This document shows, one piece after another, positions 9,129 to 17,598 of a DNA stretch of 64,000 bases. Location: the NCBI RefSeq assembly GCF_964212655.1, contig NZ_OZ156465.1, forward strand, positions 1,798,001 through 1,862,000, in the 5' to 3' direction. This stretch comes from Candidatus Thiodiazotropha sp. LNASS1. GTDB lineage: Bacteria > Pseudomonadota > Gammaproteobacteria > Chromatiales > Chromatiaceae. The stretch's first letter is position 1. Every line of letters starts with the position of its first letter. The position numbers were made by a program, and so were the translations under genes. A model generated the notes under the pieces. The model worked only from the letters and a program-made list of their open reading frames with translations. It did not search any database and was not told the origin of the DNA.

Positions 9129-9902
9129 TTGACGACCACTGTAATCCACCCGGGCGCAATGCTGACCGGTGAAAAGGTACTCATCTATCATTTGCGTGAT
9201 GTAGAGAAGACTCGAGAAGCCGAAGGTAGTGCATTCCGTCTACGCGTACCGAGCCTGCAGATCGCACTGGGAGAGAAAATAGCGCTCATTGGTGAAAGTG
9301 GCTGTGGCAAGAGCACCCTGCTGGATATGCTCTCGATGACACTGAAACCGAGCAATATCGGGTCATTTCGTTTCAGACCTGAGCGGGGCGCAGAACCGGT
9401 CGATATTTCAGCGCTATGGCAGAAGAATCAACTCAACAAACTGGGTGATCTCCGTCGTTTGCGGATCGGTTATGTCATGCAGACAGGGGGGCTGCTACCC
9501 TATCTGACGGTTCGGGAAAATATCAATCTCTCCCGTCGCCTGCTCGATATGCAGGATGATGGATTGGTCGACGAGCTGGCGAATGACCTGGGTATACACA
9601 GACATCTGAACAAGCTGCCTCATATGCTCTCTGTCGGTGAACGTCAACGTGTTGCCATTGGTCGCGCCCTGGCTCATCGGCCGGCCATCGTAATTGCCGA
9701 CGAACCCACTGCATCGCTTGATCCCATTGCAGCCGAACGCATAATGTCACTGTTCATCGAACTTGTGGATGAACTTCATATCACTGTCATTCTGGCCAGT
9801 CATGCATGGCGTCACATCAACCGGTTGGGACTCCGTCACCTGGAACACCACACTCATAGAGAGGCAGATGGATCGATGACTGAAACTGTTGTGAGTGGCT
9901 GA
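9129..9902 (+). CDS. ABC transporter ATP-binding protein (LolD/TagT-like)
   Basis: 257-residue ATPase with Walker A GESGCGKST (about residue 56), a Q-loop VMQTGGLLPYLTVRENI, signature LSVGERQRVAIGRAL, Walker B VIADEPTASLD and a switch histidine in ILASHAWRH. The family energises FtsX-type permeases rather than importers. The TTG start at 9129 is supported by a GGAGGAG Shine-Dalgarno eight bases upstream; an ATG at 9159 would lose that spacing. Its stop overlaps the permease start by one base, so the two are translationally coupled. Confidence 0.9.
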   Translation: MTTTVIHPGAMLTGEKVLIYHLRDVEKTREAEGSAFRLRVPSLQIALGEKIALIGESGCGKSTLLDMLSMTLKPSNIGSFRFRPERGAEPVDISALWQKNQLNKLGDLRRLRIGYVMQTGGLLPYLTVRENINLSRRLLDMQDDGLVDELANDLGIHRHLNKLPHMLSVGERQRVAIGRALAHRPAIVIADEPTASLDPIAAERIMSLFIELVDELHITVILASHAWRHINRLGLRHLEHHTHREADGSMTETVVSG

Positions 9903-11113
9903 TGCGTCATCGATTTAAGGATATCATCTGGCTGGCCGGTCGTGATTACCGCAACGAATGGCAAATGTCGAGCTTCTTCATCATCGCCCTGGCAGCAGTG
10001 CTTGGGCCGATGATGATCCTGTATGGTCTAAAATTCGGCATCGTCGGCAGCATGCTCAACAGCCTTATAGAGGACCCGCGCAACAGGGAAGTACGTCCTA
10101 TCGGCAGTGGCCGCTATGACAGCGCCTGGATCGAACAACTGCAAGCCAGGGAGGAGATCGACTTTATTGTGCCGCGTACCCGCGCCATCGCCGCCACCAT
10201 CGACCTGAAGAGCCAAGCAGCGAAGCGCATCGTCTCAGTTGAGATGATCCCAACGGGTCTGGGCGATCCACTTTTGAAGGCACGAACAATCCCAAAGAGC
10301 CTGCAACAGATTGTGCTCTCGGAAAAGGCAGCACAACGGCTTAAGGTAAAGCCGGGTGACGAGATCAATGGCAGTCTGTCACGCCGATACAAGGGACGTA
10401 GTGAAAGGGTGCACGTTACACTCCAGGTAGTCGATGTAGCGAGACACGCCAGCTTTACCCGTGACGGCGCCTTCACCAATCTGAACCTGTTGGAGGCTGC
10501 GGAGGACTTCCGCGATGGTCGCGCGGTCCCGGCTTTCGGTTGGAGCGGCACAAAGGCTCCGAACGACGAGCGCACCTATCCCAGCTTCCGCCTCTATACA
10601 CGCTCCATCTATGACGTCGCACCAATCAGTGATGCACTGCAAAAATTGGGGATCGAAGTGAATACCCGGGCAGCCGACATCGACATCGTGCGCAGTATGG
10701 ATCAGAATCTGAGCCTGGTTTTCTGGTTGATCGCACTCATCGGACTTATTGGTTTCTCATTCTCTTTGGGCGCCAGTCTGTGGGCAAATGTCGACCGAAA
10801 GCGAAAAGAGTTAAGCGTCCTTCGACTGGTCGGTTTCCGTACTGGGGAGATAATCTGGTTCCCGGTTTTACAATCGGCATTTACCGCCTTCTTCGGATGG
10901 CTGACAGCATCACTGATCTATCTGGCTGTCAGTTTCACTATCAACGGATTATTCATGACACAGACCGAGGATGGTGAGACAATTTGCAGATTGTTACCTA
11001 ACCACTTTCTTGTTGCCCTACTTCTGACACTGGGATCATCAATTGTTGCCGCATCACTTGCAGGTTACCGTGCAGCAAGCGTGGAACCATCGGAAGGGTT
11101 GAGAGAGATTTAG
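9902..11113 (+). CDS. FtsX/MacB-type ABC permease (TagS-like)
   Basis: 403 aa with the FtsX/LolC layout: one N-terminal transmembrane helix (about 20-45), a large periplasmic domain (about 46-270) and three C-terminal helices (about 275-300, 320-350, 370-395), the last followed by AGYRAASVEPSEGLREI, the usual end of this family. With the preceding ATPase it should form a mechanotransmitting or lipoprotein-handling ABC complex. TagTS act upstream of the PpkA kinase in Pseudomonas; here the kinase domain is lacking, so the output is unknown. Confidence 0.88.
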   Translation: MRHRFKDIIWLAGRDYRNEWQMSSFFIIALAAVLGPMMILYGLKFGIVGSMLNSLIEDPRNREVRPIGSGRYDSAWIEQLQAREEIDFIVPRTRAIAATIDLKSQAAKRIVSVEMIPTGLGDPLLKARTIPKSLQQIVLSEKAAQRLKVKPGDEINGSLSRRYKGRSERVHVTLQVVDVARHASFTRDGAFTNLNLLEAAEDFRDGRAVPAFGWSGTKAPNDERTYPSFRLYTRSIYDVAPISDALQKLGIEVNTRAADIDIVRSMDQNLSLVFWLIALIGLIGFSFSLGASLWANVDRKRKELSVLRLVGFRTGEIIWFPVLQSAFTAFFGWLTASLIYLAVSFTINGLFMTQTEDGETICRLLPNHFLVALLLTLGSSIVAASLAGYRAASVEPSEGLREI

Positions 11114-11179
11114 AGGTCCACCTCAAATTGCAGTAACCCTATACCCGCCACCATATTTAGTAATGTAATAGGGAAGTAC

Positions 11180-11215
11180 GAACAAAGGCCCGTAAAGATC
11201 TCTCACCACGGGCCT
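11180..11215 (-). terminator. terminator of the VPLPA-CTERM gene
   Basis: Eight-base stem AGGCCCGT (11186-11193) and ACGGGCCT (11208-11215). On the minus strand it is followed by TTGTTCGT; on the plus strand a six-T run comes only seven bases later, so it may work weakly in both directions between two converging genes. Confidence 0.6.
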
Positions 11216-11245
11216 GTTGAATAGTTTTTTGTGCATTATGGAGCA

Positions 11246-11713
11246 TTAGATTTTCCGCCTTGCACTGAAAGCGATGAACCCAAGCAATGCAGAACCGAAC
11301 AACCAAGCCGCCGCAGGAAGCGGTACGGCCGATATTGTAAGGTCGTAGTCGGAGTAAATTTTGCTATCGAGCGCATTCAAGGCGAAACCTGAGAGTGTAA
11401 ATACGTAACTGCCCTTAGCCAAGCTCAAACTTTCCGAAAACACCGGTCCAAGATGAAAATCCATACCATCATTCGTGTTTGTCAGCAACATATCATCTGC
11501 CGCCATCCCGGTATGAGATCCAGAAAAGATAAGTGATAGTCCGGAAGTAGCAATATCAAAGTGAATAACGTCCGTAAAGATACCGGAATATGGCGACGGA
11601 TTGTAAGTGTCTCCATTCTCTGTAAATGTACCGGCATCAATGACTGTTCCGCCAAACACACTCGTTGAAACAATGCCGGCCATCAATACCAATGTGCAGA
11701 ATAACCTTTTCAT
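11246..11713 (-). CDS. VPLPA-CTERM sorting-signal protein
   Basis: 155 aa. A signal peptide (MKRLFCTLVLMAGIVSTSVFGG) is followed by a beta-rich secreted domain and the tripartite C-terminal sorting signal: VPLPAAAWLFG, a hydrophobic helix and the basic tail SARRKI. Such proteins are substrates of exosortases, which cut at the VPLPA-type motif at the inner membrane during export. No exosortase is in the window, so it must be encoded elsewhere. A strong Shine-Dalgarno (AAGGACGAGG) precedes the ATG. The function of the mature domain is not recognised. Confidence 0.85.
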   Translation of the reverse strand: MKRLFCTLVLMAGIVSTSVFGGTVIDAGTFTENGDTYNPSPYSGIFTDVIHFDIATSGLSLIFSGSHTGMAADDMLLTNTNDGMDFHLGPVFSESLSLAKGSYVFTLSGFALNALDSKIYSDYDLTISAVPLPAAAWLFGSALLGFIAFSARRKI

Positions 11714-12077
11714 GATCCTCGTCCTTTAGTCAGTGAAATAAACTCCTAAATCTCATCATAGATTGTAATAGCTAGTTTGCGACTTAAACAACATAAAAAT
11801 TCTAACAACTGCACAAAAAGACCACATTTTACAATTATTTTACAACTGCAATTTAGACCGCACATTAATCTTCCAGTGTTTAATTAATTGTTCGAGATAT
11901 TAACTGGCAATGGAACCAAATATGGCAGGTTATGCCACAGATCAACATCCGACCGGCCTGCACCACTTTTTACATCAAAAAAACACAGTTAGGGATGAAG
12001 AAATAAACATTGATCAATAAATAATATTTTAAGTGAAGTTAAACCAATAGTTAAAAATCAAATACCATCGATTGAGT
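11714..12077. other. AT-rich intergenic region with one NF1-like dyad
   Basis: 364 bases, strongly AT-rich, with no gene seen. It should hold the promoter of the VPLPA-CTERM gene. TGGCA-N5-TGCCA at 11923-11937 is a perfect dyad that may be an operator. A TGG/TGC pair that resembles a -24/-12 promoter is one base too short. Confidence 0.4.
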
Positions 12078-13577
12078 TTAGCTTGTCGCAAGCCGAAAAA
12101 TGAAGAGTATCAGCAACACAAAACTTACTACAATAAATGCAAGAAATATTTTTCTTTTTGTACTTTTCATGTCTACGCTGCCTCTTTGATCACTTACCCA
12201 TTGAGGCACAGGTTCATTGAACATATCCGGGCACCCATCAATTGTTATAGAAGGCAGCTCATCGGCAGCATCTGAAGAGATTTGTATCTTACGTTTGTCA
12301 TTAACTGACATCCACCAGACACCACCCCACTGATGTTCACTATTGGAATCGCGTGATTCGCACCTCTTCTGCCTTGAATTTTGTTCGAACTCAGCTTTTG
12401 ATATTTCACCTGATGAATGTGCGGCTTGATTCATTGCCCCATTGTATACGGATGGTAGGCCAGGATTATCCCACTCGATCCATTCCGTATCAGGCATATC
12501 CAAATCTTCCAATGAGAGGTCGAATTCATCGAACTCCTGCTCCCCTTCGTGAACAAAGATTGCAGCATCATGTATTGCCGTAGAATCGTTAGTGGCTGGT
12601 TGTCTTATGGATGACCCGACCATCTTACCGGAGCATGGCTCAACTGTCGGTGTATTGCCGCGTTTGCAAGGGAGTGTAGAGACAGCTTGAAACGGTTTTA
12701 CGGGTATATACCTCTCTTTTAAAAAATCAATTGTTTCATTTGAATGCAGTCTCAATCGACCCTCCTCGATTAACAACTCTGCAACCAACAATACATCATC
12801 AATACTTATCTGATGTCTGTTTTCCAATGCGGCGGCCAACAACAAACGACTCATTAAATGATTTATGAGTCGTGGTAGTCCCTGAGTGACATCATAGATA
12901 ATTGAATAGACTGATCTCTCAATGATGGGGTCATGCCTCCACCCCACCCGGTGAAGTCTGTGTTTTATATAACCTTCAGTCTGCTCAGCAGTCATGGTTT
13001 CAAGCTCGCACACCGCAGAAACCCTTTGCTGAATTTGTTCTATACCTGCTCCACCAACCGACTCCCGTAACTCGGGATTGCCTATCAGGACCAACTGAAG
13101 AACCGAGTGCCACTCCCGTTGCAGATCGGACAATAGCTTCAACTCTGCCGGTGAATTCGATGTAAGAATGTGAGCCTCATCAAGAAACAATATCAATCGC
13201 TTGTCTGTATAGTGCAGGTCATTCAGACGCTGATGAATGGAAGACAGCAATGTCGCTCTATTATATTCCTCTGCCGGCATACCTGATTCAAGCGCTACCT
13301 TCCTAAGCAACTCTTCCGCTGACAACTGCCCCATCATTATATTGATGGCAATACACTTATTTGGATCAAGCTTTGAGATAACATCTCTGCATAAGATTGT
13401 TTTACCCGATCCGGGAGGCCCGGTTAACAAGAGAACACCTTCACCCCGCTTCAGTGCATATGTTATGCAATCAGCGGTTCGCTCATAATTGCTGTGGGCA
13501 TAGCAGAATTGTTCGTCAGCGCATAAACGGAAGGGTGTCTCATTAAATCCATATAATGATTCGTACATCTTTGTCAC
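12078..13577 (-). CDS. AAA ATPase of the PEP-CTERM/GspA-ExeA type
   Basis: 499 aa. The start MYESLYGFNETPFRLCADEQFCYAHSNY and the ATPase core (Walker A TGPPGSGKT, Walker B LILFLDEAH, GLPRLINHL) are typical of the putative secretion ATPase found at PEP-CTERM/EPS loci and of ExeA/GspA. An acidic linker of about 180 residues and a C-terminal transmembrane helix (IFLAFIVVSFVLLILFIF) anchor it in the inner membrane, whereas GspA proteins have the helix before a peptidoglycan-binding domain that is missing here. The neighbouring VPLPA-CTERM gene supports a role in exosortase-dependent export or polysaccharide assembly. The first ATG (13577) or the one three codons on may be used. Confidence 0.8.
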   Translation of the reverse strand: MTKMYESLYGFNETPFRLCADEQFCYAHSNYERTADCITYALKRGEGVLLLTGPPGSGKTILCRDVISKLDPNKCIAINIMMGQLSAEELLRKVALESGMPAEEYNRATLLSSIHQRLNDLHYTDKRLILFLDEAHILTSNSPAELKLLSDLQREWHSVLQLVLIGNPELRESVGGAGIEQIQQRVSAVCELETMTAEQTEGYIKHRLHRVGWRHDPIIERSVYSIIYDVTQGLPRLINHLMSRLLLAAALENRHQISIDDVLLVAELLIEEGRLRLHSNETIDFLKERYIPVKPFQAVSTLPCKRGNTPTVEPCSGKMVGSSIRQPATNDSTAIHDAAIFVHEGEQEFDEFDLSLEDLDMPDTEWIEWDNPGLPSVYNGAMNQAAHSSGEISKAEFEQNSRQKRCESRDSNSEHQWGGVWWMSVNDKRKIQISSDAADELPSITIDGCPDMFNEPVPQWVSDQRGSVDMKSTKRKIFLAFIVVSFVLLILFIFRLATS

Positions 13578-13944
13578 TCAACTTCATGATTGCCCACTGT
13601 CACAACCAAGTATTTTAGTCTCAGCAAGACAAGCGATAACGTCGGACACTGGCAGGAAAATCAGTGTTGACGGATAAGGGCAGTAGTCACGACTGTAATC
13701 AATAAAAAAATAACAGCGTTTTTTTGTAAGGGTTCGATAATGTCAGACCGAATGGATAGCGCTGAGTCGCCAGACCAATTCATGACTCAGGCGACATAAT
13801 GTCAGAAAAAAATCCATTTTACACTCCTAAACCACTAAGTTACTGGGGAACATTTTGCAGGTCACTCGATACTTTCTCTTGCACAACACCAATGCACCCG
13901 GCAACTATTCCCAGACAAGAAGAATATAACACCAACTGTTAAAT
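13578..13944. other. intergenic region with repeated ATAATGTCAGA and a dyad
   Basis: No gene is seen. ATAATGTCAGA occurs twice in the same orientation (13737-13747 and 13796-13806). Between the copies lies the dyad CTGAGTC/GACTCAG (13762-13768/13784-13790), overlapping a second pairing GTCGCC/GGCGAC (13767-13772/13790-13795). The arrangement looks like a regulator binding region for the ATPase gene, 160-230 bases upstream of its start. Confidence 0.35.
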
Positions 13945-13984
13945 AAAAAAAACCTGCTGCAGATCAATCATGCAGCAGGTTTTA
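13945..13984 (-). terminator. terminator of the Ig/Fn3 lipoprotein gene
   Basis: Eleven-base perfect stem AACCTGCTGCA (13951-13961) and TGCAGCAGGTT (13971-13981); on the minus strand a run of T follows directly. It lies about 50 bases after the lipoprotein stop. Confidence 0.85.
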
Positions 13985-14032
13985 CTAGAATGTAATCTGT
14001 GACGTAGCAAATTGCTACGATCTAATTTTTGG

Positions 14033-15157
14033 TCAATTCACAGCAGTCTTCATTACGATATTCGAATAACTACTCATGTTATTCTGCTGATCGTATACGG
14101 ATACCGCCACATAGTAATCTCCAAGATCCAGGTTATCTAACACGTAGGTAGTCCTATCACCTTCATTGATGTCAGCAACCATCTGAAGATTATTTCTCGT
14201 GGTACCAACATAGACACAAAATCCTTGAATCTCTGACAGGTTGAGGGCCGAACCGTCAGTACGGGTTGTCGGCGCGACCCATCTCAGCGAAATTGAACCG
14301 GTCGCCGGCGCTGTGGTATCCGAATTTACGGTAACTGCAAATGCATTCAAGCTGTCCTCATCGGTGCCATCTGAAACAGTAATGACAATATTGTTGTAGT
14401 CACCTACATCATCAGCTGTTGGAGAACCGCTTAAGGTACCTGTCTGGTTGTTGAATTGGGCCCAGGCAGGCAGATTTGTGACGGAGAAAGTCAGATTGTC
14501 ATTGTCACTGTCCGTTGCGCTTGGCGTGAAGGAGTAGGACTCACCTGCATTCACACTGTTAGTCGGATTGCCTGTGATTACAGGTGCCTGGTTGTCTGAC
14601 TGCTGCGCATCTGTACAACGGCTGTTGGACGTAAAAAATTGTACCGGGGTGGCCTGAGTATATCGTGCTTGAACCGTGAAGCAGTGCTGAACGCTGAGGT
14701 CAAGGCCCTGAACGGTTGCCGTAGTGCCTGCTGTATTGCTCAGGTCCTTTGAATTCTCGCCATCGATGAATATGTTGTATCCGCCTTGCGGAACGTCATT
14801 GGCCTGACTCCAACTAAGGACGACATTGTCACCGGACACCGCTGCGGTTGTTAAAGACGCGGCACCGAACACCTCGGCAGGCTCACGGGTATTGGTCGTC
14901 GGTGCAGGCCTTACAGGTGTTGATGTGACAGGTGTCGACGTTACAGGTGGCGTTGTGGTAGTGGTCGGCTCATCAATCGATGCAGCGCCGTTTTTCGGAG
15001 GCGGTATGACGATTGTTTCGTTACCACTGGAGACAGCTGTTTCCTGATCAGGTATGTTGGCTACCTGATCAGACTCGGTCACAGCACTTCCACCACCGCA
15101 TGCACTGAGAATGATACTCAATGTTATTGCTGAAAAAGCCGCCTGGTGTAATCTCAT
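14033..15157 (-). CDS. lipoprotein with Fn3 and putative-Ig domains
   Basis: 374 aa. The lipobox LSAC places lipidated Cys20 after a short signal peptide. A Thr/Pro-rich linker (TTTTTPPVTSTPVTSTPV) leads to a fibronectin-III-like domain (about 100-190), then a cadherin/He-PIG-like module (about 192-282: APVITGNPTNSVNAGESYSF, LPAWAQFNNQTGTLSGSP) and a last Fn3-like domain. Such architecture is typical of surface adhesion or matrix proteins. It points the same way as the adjacent ATPase, after a gap of about 450 bases with its own terminator, so it is a separate transcription unit. The ligand is unknown. Confidence 0.8.
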   Translation of the reverse strand: MRLHQAAFSAITLSIILSACGGGSAVTESDQVANIPDQETAVSSGNETIVIPPPKNGAASIDEPTTTTTPPVTSTPVTSTPVRPAPTTNTREPAEVFGAASLTTAAVSGDNVVLSWSQANDVPQGGYNIFIDGENSKDLSNTAGTTATVQGLDLSVQHCFTVQARYTQATPVQFFTSNSRCTDAQQSDNQAPVITGNPTNSVNAGESYSFTPSATDSDNDNLTFSVTNLPAWAQFNNQTGTLSGSPTADDVGDYNNIVITVSDGTDEDSLNAFAVTVNSDTTAPATGSISLRWVAPTTRTDGSALNLSEIQGFCVYVGTTRNNLQMVADINEGDRTTYVLDNLDLGDYYVAVSVYDQQNNMSSYSNIVMKTAVN

Positions 15158-15525
15158 TTCGATGCCTCAGTATTGTAATTCCTGGAATAGATTACGGCAG
15201 ACCCATGGATGACCTGAGGAACTGGATCACAGATCAACATGACCTTATTCACAATACCGGACAGCTAATTACAACCAATTGATTTAATTAAAAATATATA
15301 TTCAGTTTAATCCCAAATCCGTGTGGCTGGATTGCTCAAAAAATAGCCAAATGACTCTCTTTTCGAGTTTGACATTACCAAGCAAAATAATCAGGATAGG
15401 CACAATAAAAAACTGAGCTCGTTTGATAAGTCAACATCCTGCCAAAACAGCAATCAACAATCCAAATATAACCACCGCAACCCGTGCAAGGACCAATTAC
15501 CGCAACCTTGCCAGGGGGGTATCAC
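15158..15525. other. divergent intergenic region
   Basis: AT-rich spacer between the minus-strand lipoprotein and the plus-strand aminotransferase. No gene or known RNA is seen. A CAAGG/CCTTG dyad lies near 15487-15511, just upstream of the aminotransferase promoter. Confidence 0.5.
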
Positions 15526-15555
15526 TTGATGCCAAATGGATTCGACACTTATACT
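15526..15555 (+). promoter_or_regulatory. promoter of the aminotransferase operon
   Basis: TTGATG (15526-15531) and TATACT (15550-15555) with an 18-base spacer; transcription would start about 35 bases before the chosen ATG at 15598. Confidence 0.55.
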
Positions 15556-15597
15556 CAGCAGCGTTTTTTTAAATTCGATAACAATAGGCAACGCAGT

Positions 15598-16773
15598 ATG
15601 ACGACTCCAAGTTTCAACCCACCCATCCGTACGCTCATGGGCCCCGGCCCTTCCGATGTACACCCCCGCATACTCGAGGCACTGTCACGCCCGACCATCG
15701 GCCATCTGGATCCGGTATTTGTCGAGATGATGGAGCAGACCAAAGGATTGCTTCAATATGCGTTCCAGACCGAGAACCAGCTGACAATGCCGGTTTCGGC
15801 ACCAGGATCGGCAGGCATGGAGACCTGTTTTGTCAACCTGGTCGAACCTGGCGACAAGGTCATCGTATGCCAAAATGGTGTTTTCGGCGGCCGTATGAAA
15901 GAGAATGTTGAACGTTGCGGCGGAACTCCGATCATGGTCGAGGATGAGTGGGGCAAAGCTGTCGATCTGACAAAGGTCGAAGCAGCTCTCGAACAAAACA
16001 GCGATGCTGCGATTCTTGCCTTTGTCCACGCCGAGACCTCAACCGGCGCCCGTTCAGATACCAAGGAACTGGTGGAACTTGCTCATCGCCATGACTGCCT
16101 TACGATTGTGGACAGTGTCACTTCCCTCGGCGGTTGTGAACTGAAAGTCGATGAATGGGGAATCGATTCAATCTATTCAGGGACTCAGAAATGCCTCTCC
16201 TGTACACCGGGCATCGCACCCGTCAGCTTCAACGAACGTGCCTTGGAAAAGGTACGTAACCGCAGCAGCAAGGTACAGAGTTGGTTTCTCGACCTGAATC
16301 TGGTGATGGGATACTGGGGTAGTGGCCAAAAGCGAGCCTATCATCATACCGCGCCGGTAAATGCACTGTATGGCTTACATGAAGCACTCTGCATACTCCA
16401 GGATGAGGGATTGGAAAACGCCTGGATGCGACATAACAAGATGCACAATGCTTTGAAGGCTGGCCTCGAAGCAATGGGTCTTACTTTTATCGTGGACGAA
16501 GCGCATCGGCTGCCCCAGCTGAATGCGGTTTCCATTCCCGAAGGCGTCGACGATGCAACTGTGAGAAGCCGCTTACTCAGTGAGTACAACCTGGAGATCG
16601 GTGCCGGCCTGGGCGCCTTGGCTGGCAAGGTTTGGCGTATCGGACTGATGGGGCATAGTGCCCGAGCGGAAAATATCCTGTTGTGTGTGGGCGCTTTGGA
16701 GGCCGTTCTGAGCGATATGAACGCACCGATAAATACAGGTGTTGCCCTGGGCCGCGTCCAGCAAGCGCTCTAA
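15598..16773 (+). CDS. class V aminotransferase, alanine/serine-glyoxylate type
   Basis: 391-residue PLP enzyme of the AGT/SPT family (fold type I). Landmarks are LMGPGPSDVHPRILEAL at the start, GSAGMET, HAETSTGARSD, VDSVTSLGG with the PLP aspartate, and YSGTQKCLSCTPG with the Schiff-base lysine Lys198. The family transfers amino groups from alanine, serine or ureidoglycine to glyoxylate; which one applies here cannot be decided. The upstream in-frame ATG at 15484 precedes the predicted promoter, so 15598 is used. It is first in a unit with rhodanese, SCO-like and psd genes. Confidence 0.88.
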   Translation: MTTPSFNPPIRTLMGPGPSDVHPRILEALSRPTIGHLDPVFVEMMEQTKGLLQYAFQTENQLTMPVSAPGSAGMETCFVNLVEPGDKVIVCQNGVFGGRMKENVERCGGTPIMVEDEWGKAVDLTKVEAALEQNSDAAILAFVHAETSTGARSDTKELVELAHRHDCLTIVDSVTSLGGCELKVDEWGIDSIYSGTQKCLSCTPGIAPVSFNERALEKVRNRSSKVQSWFLDLNLVMGYWGSGQKRAYHHTAPVNALYGLHEALCILQDEGLENAWMRHNKMHNALKAGLEAMGLTFIVDEAHRLPQLNAVSIPEGVDDATVRSRLLSEYNLEIGAGLGALAGKVWRIGLMGHSARAENILLCVGALEAVLSDMNAPINTGVALGRVQQAL

Positions 16774-16779
16774 TTCTTA

Positions 16780-17598
16780 GTGATAGCCGAAGTCCCACTG
16801 CTGCTCGAGCCCGAGCAGCTGCAAAACCTGCTTGGAGTGGAGAGCTTGGTGGTCATCGATTTATGCAAAGAGACCACCTATGCCCAACTCCATATTCCAG
16901 GAGCGGTACATCTGGCCTACAGCCGGATTGTGGCCAGCAACCATCCCGTGCATGGCTTGCTTCCGGATACCGATACAGTGGCACGGACACTCTCTGACCA
17001 TGGCATCGACAACGACAGCCATGTCGTAGCCTATGATGATGAGGGCGGCGGCAATGCCTCACGCTTGTTGTGGACGCTGGAAGCGATGGGACATGGGCAC
17101 TATTCGCTGTTGAACGGAGGACTGCACGCCTGGGCTAATGAGGGTCATGCCTGCAGTCGCGAATTATCACCGTCCGCAACAGCCGATTTCACCGCTGTAC
17201 CCTGTACGGATACAGTCGCCACCGCCGACTATATAACCGAACGTCTTGGTGAGCCTGACTTCGCCCTCTGGGACGCGCGCAGCTGGAATGAATATTCCGG
17301 TATCTCACGCTTCTCCAGGCATCCGGGGCATATTCCGGGAGCGGTCAACCTCGACTGGTTGGAGGTCATGGATCGCGATCGAAACCTGCGCTTAAAAGCG
17401 GACGAGGCACTGCAGACACGGCTCAACCAATTGGGACTGGAGCAAGATAAAGAGATCGTCGCTTACTGCCAGACTCACCATCGCTCATCTCTCGCCTGGT
17501 TCGTTCTGCGCCATCTGGGTTACCAGCACTGCAGGGGCTACCCGGGTTCATGGTCAGAATGGGGTAACAATGACGATACACCTAAAGCCATGCCATGA
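16780..17598 (+). CDS. two-domain sulfurtransferase (rhodanese)
   Basis: 272 aa, two tandem rhodanese domains as in thiosulfate or 3-mercaptopyruvate sulfurtransferases. The N-terminal domain is inactive (YDDEGGGNASRLLW, no cysteine at the active position). The C-terminal domain carries the catalytic loop CQTHHRSS in VAYCQTHHRSSLAWFVL, followed by GYPGSWSEWGN. No signal peptide is seen, so it is cytoplasmic. The start is GTG, seven bases after the aminotransferase stop, and the end overlaps the next gene by four bases. The sulfur acceptor is unknown. Confidence 0.88.
   Translation: MIAEVPLLLEPEQLQNLLGVESLVVIDLCKETTYAQLHIPGAVHLAYSRIVASNHPVHGLLPDTDTVARTLSDHGIDNDSHVVAYDDEGGGNASRLLWTLEAMGHGHYSLLNGGLHAWANEGHACSRELSPSATADFTAVPCTDTVATADYITERLGEPDFALWDARSWNEYSGISRFSRHPGHIPGAVNLDWLEVMDRDRNLRLKADEALQTRLNQLGLEQDKEIVAYCQTHHRSSLAWFVLRHLGYQHCRGYPGSWSEWGNNDDTPKAMP

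Noticed and set aside
11800-11835. -24/-12 (sigma-54) promoter before the VPLPA-CTERM gene
   Set aside because: The TGG and TGC elements are one base closer than the strict spacing, and the flanking consensus is poor.
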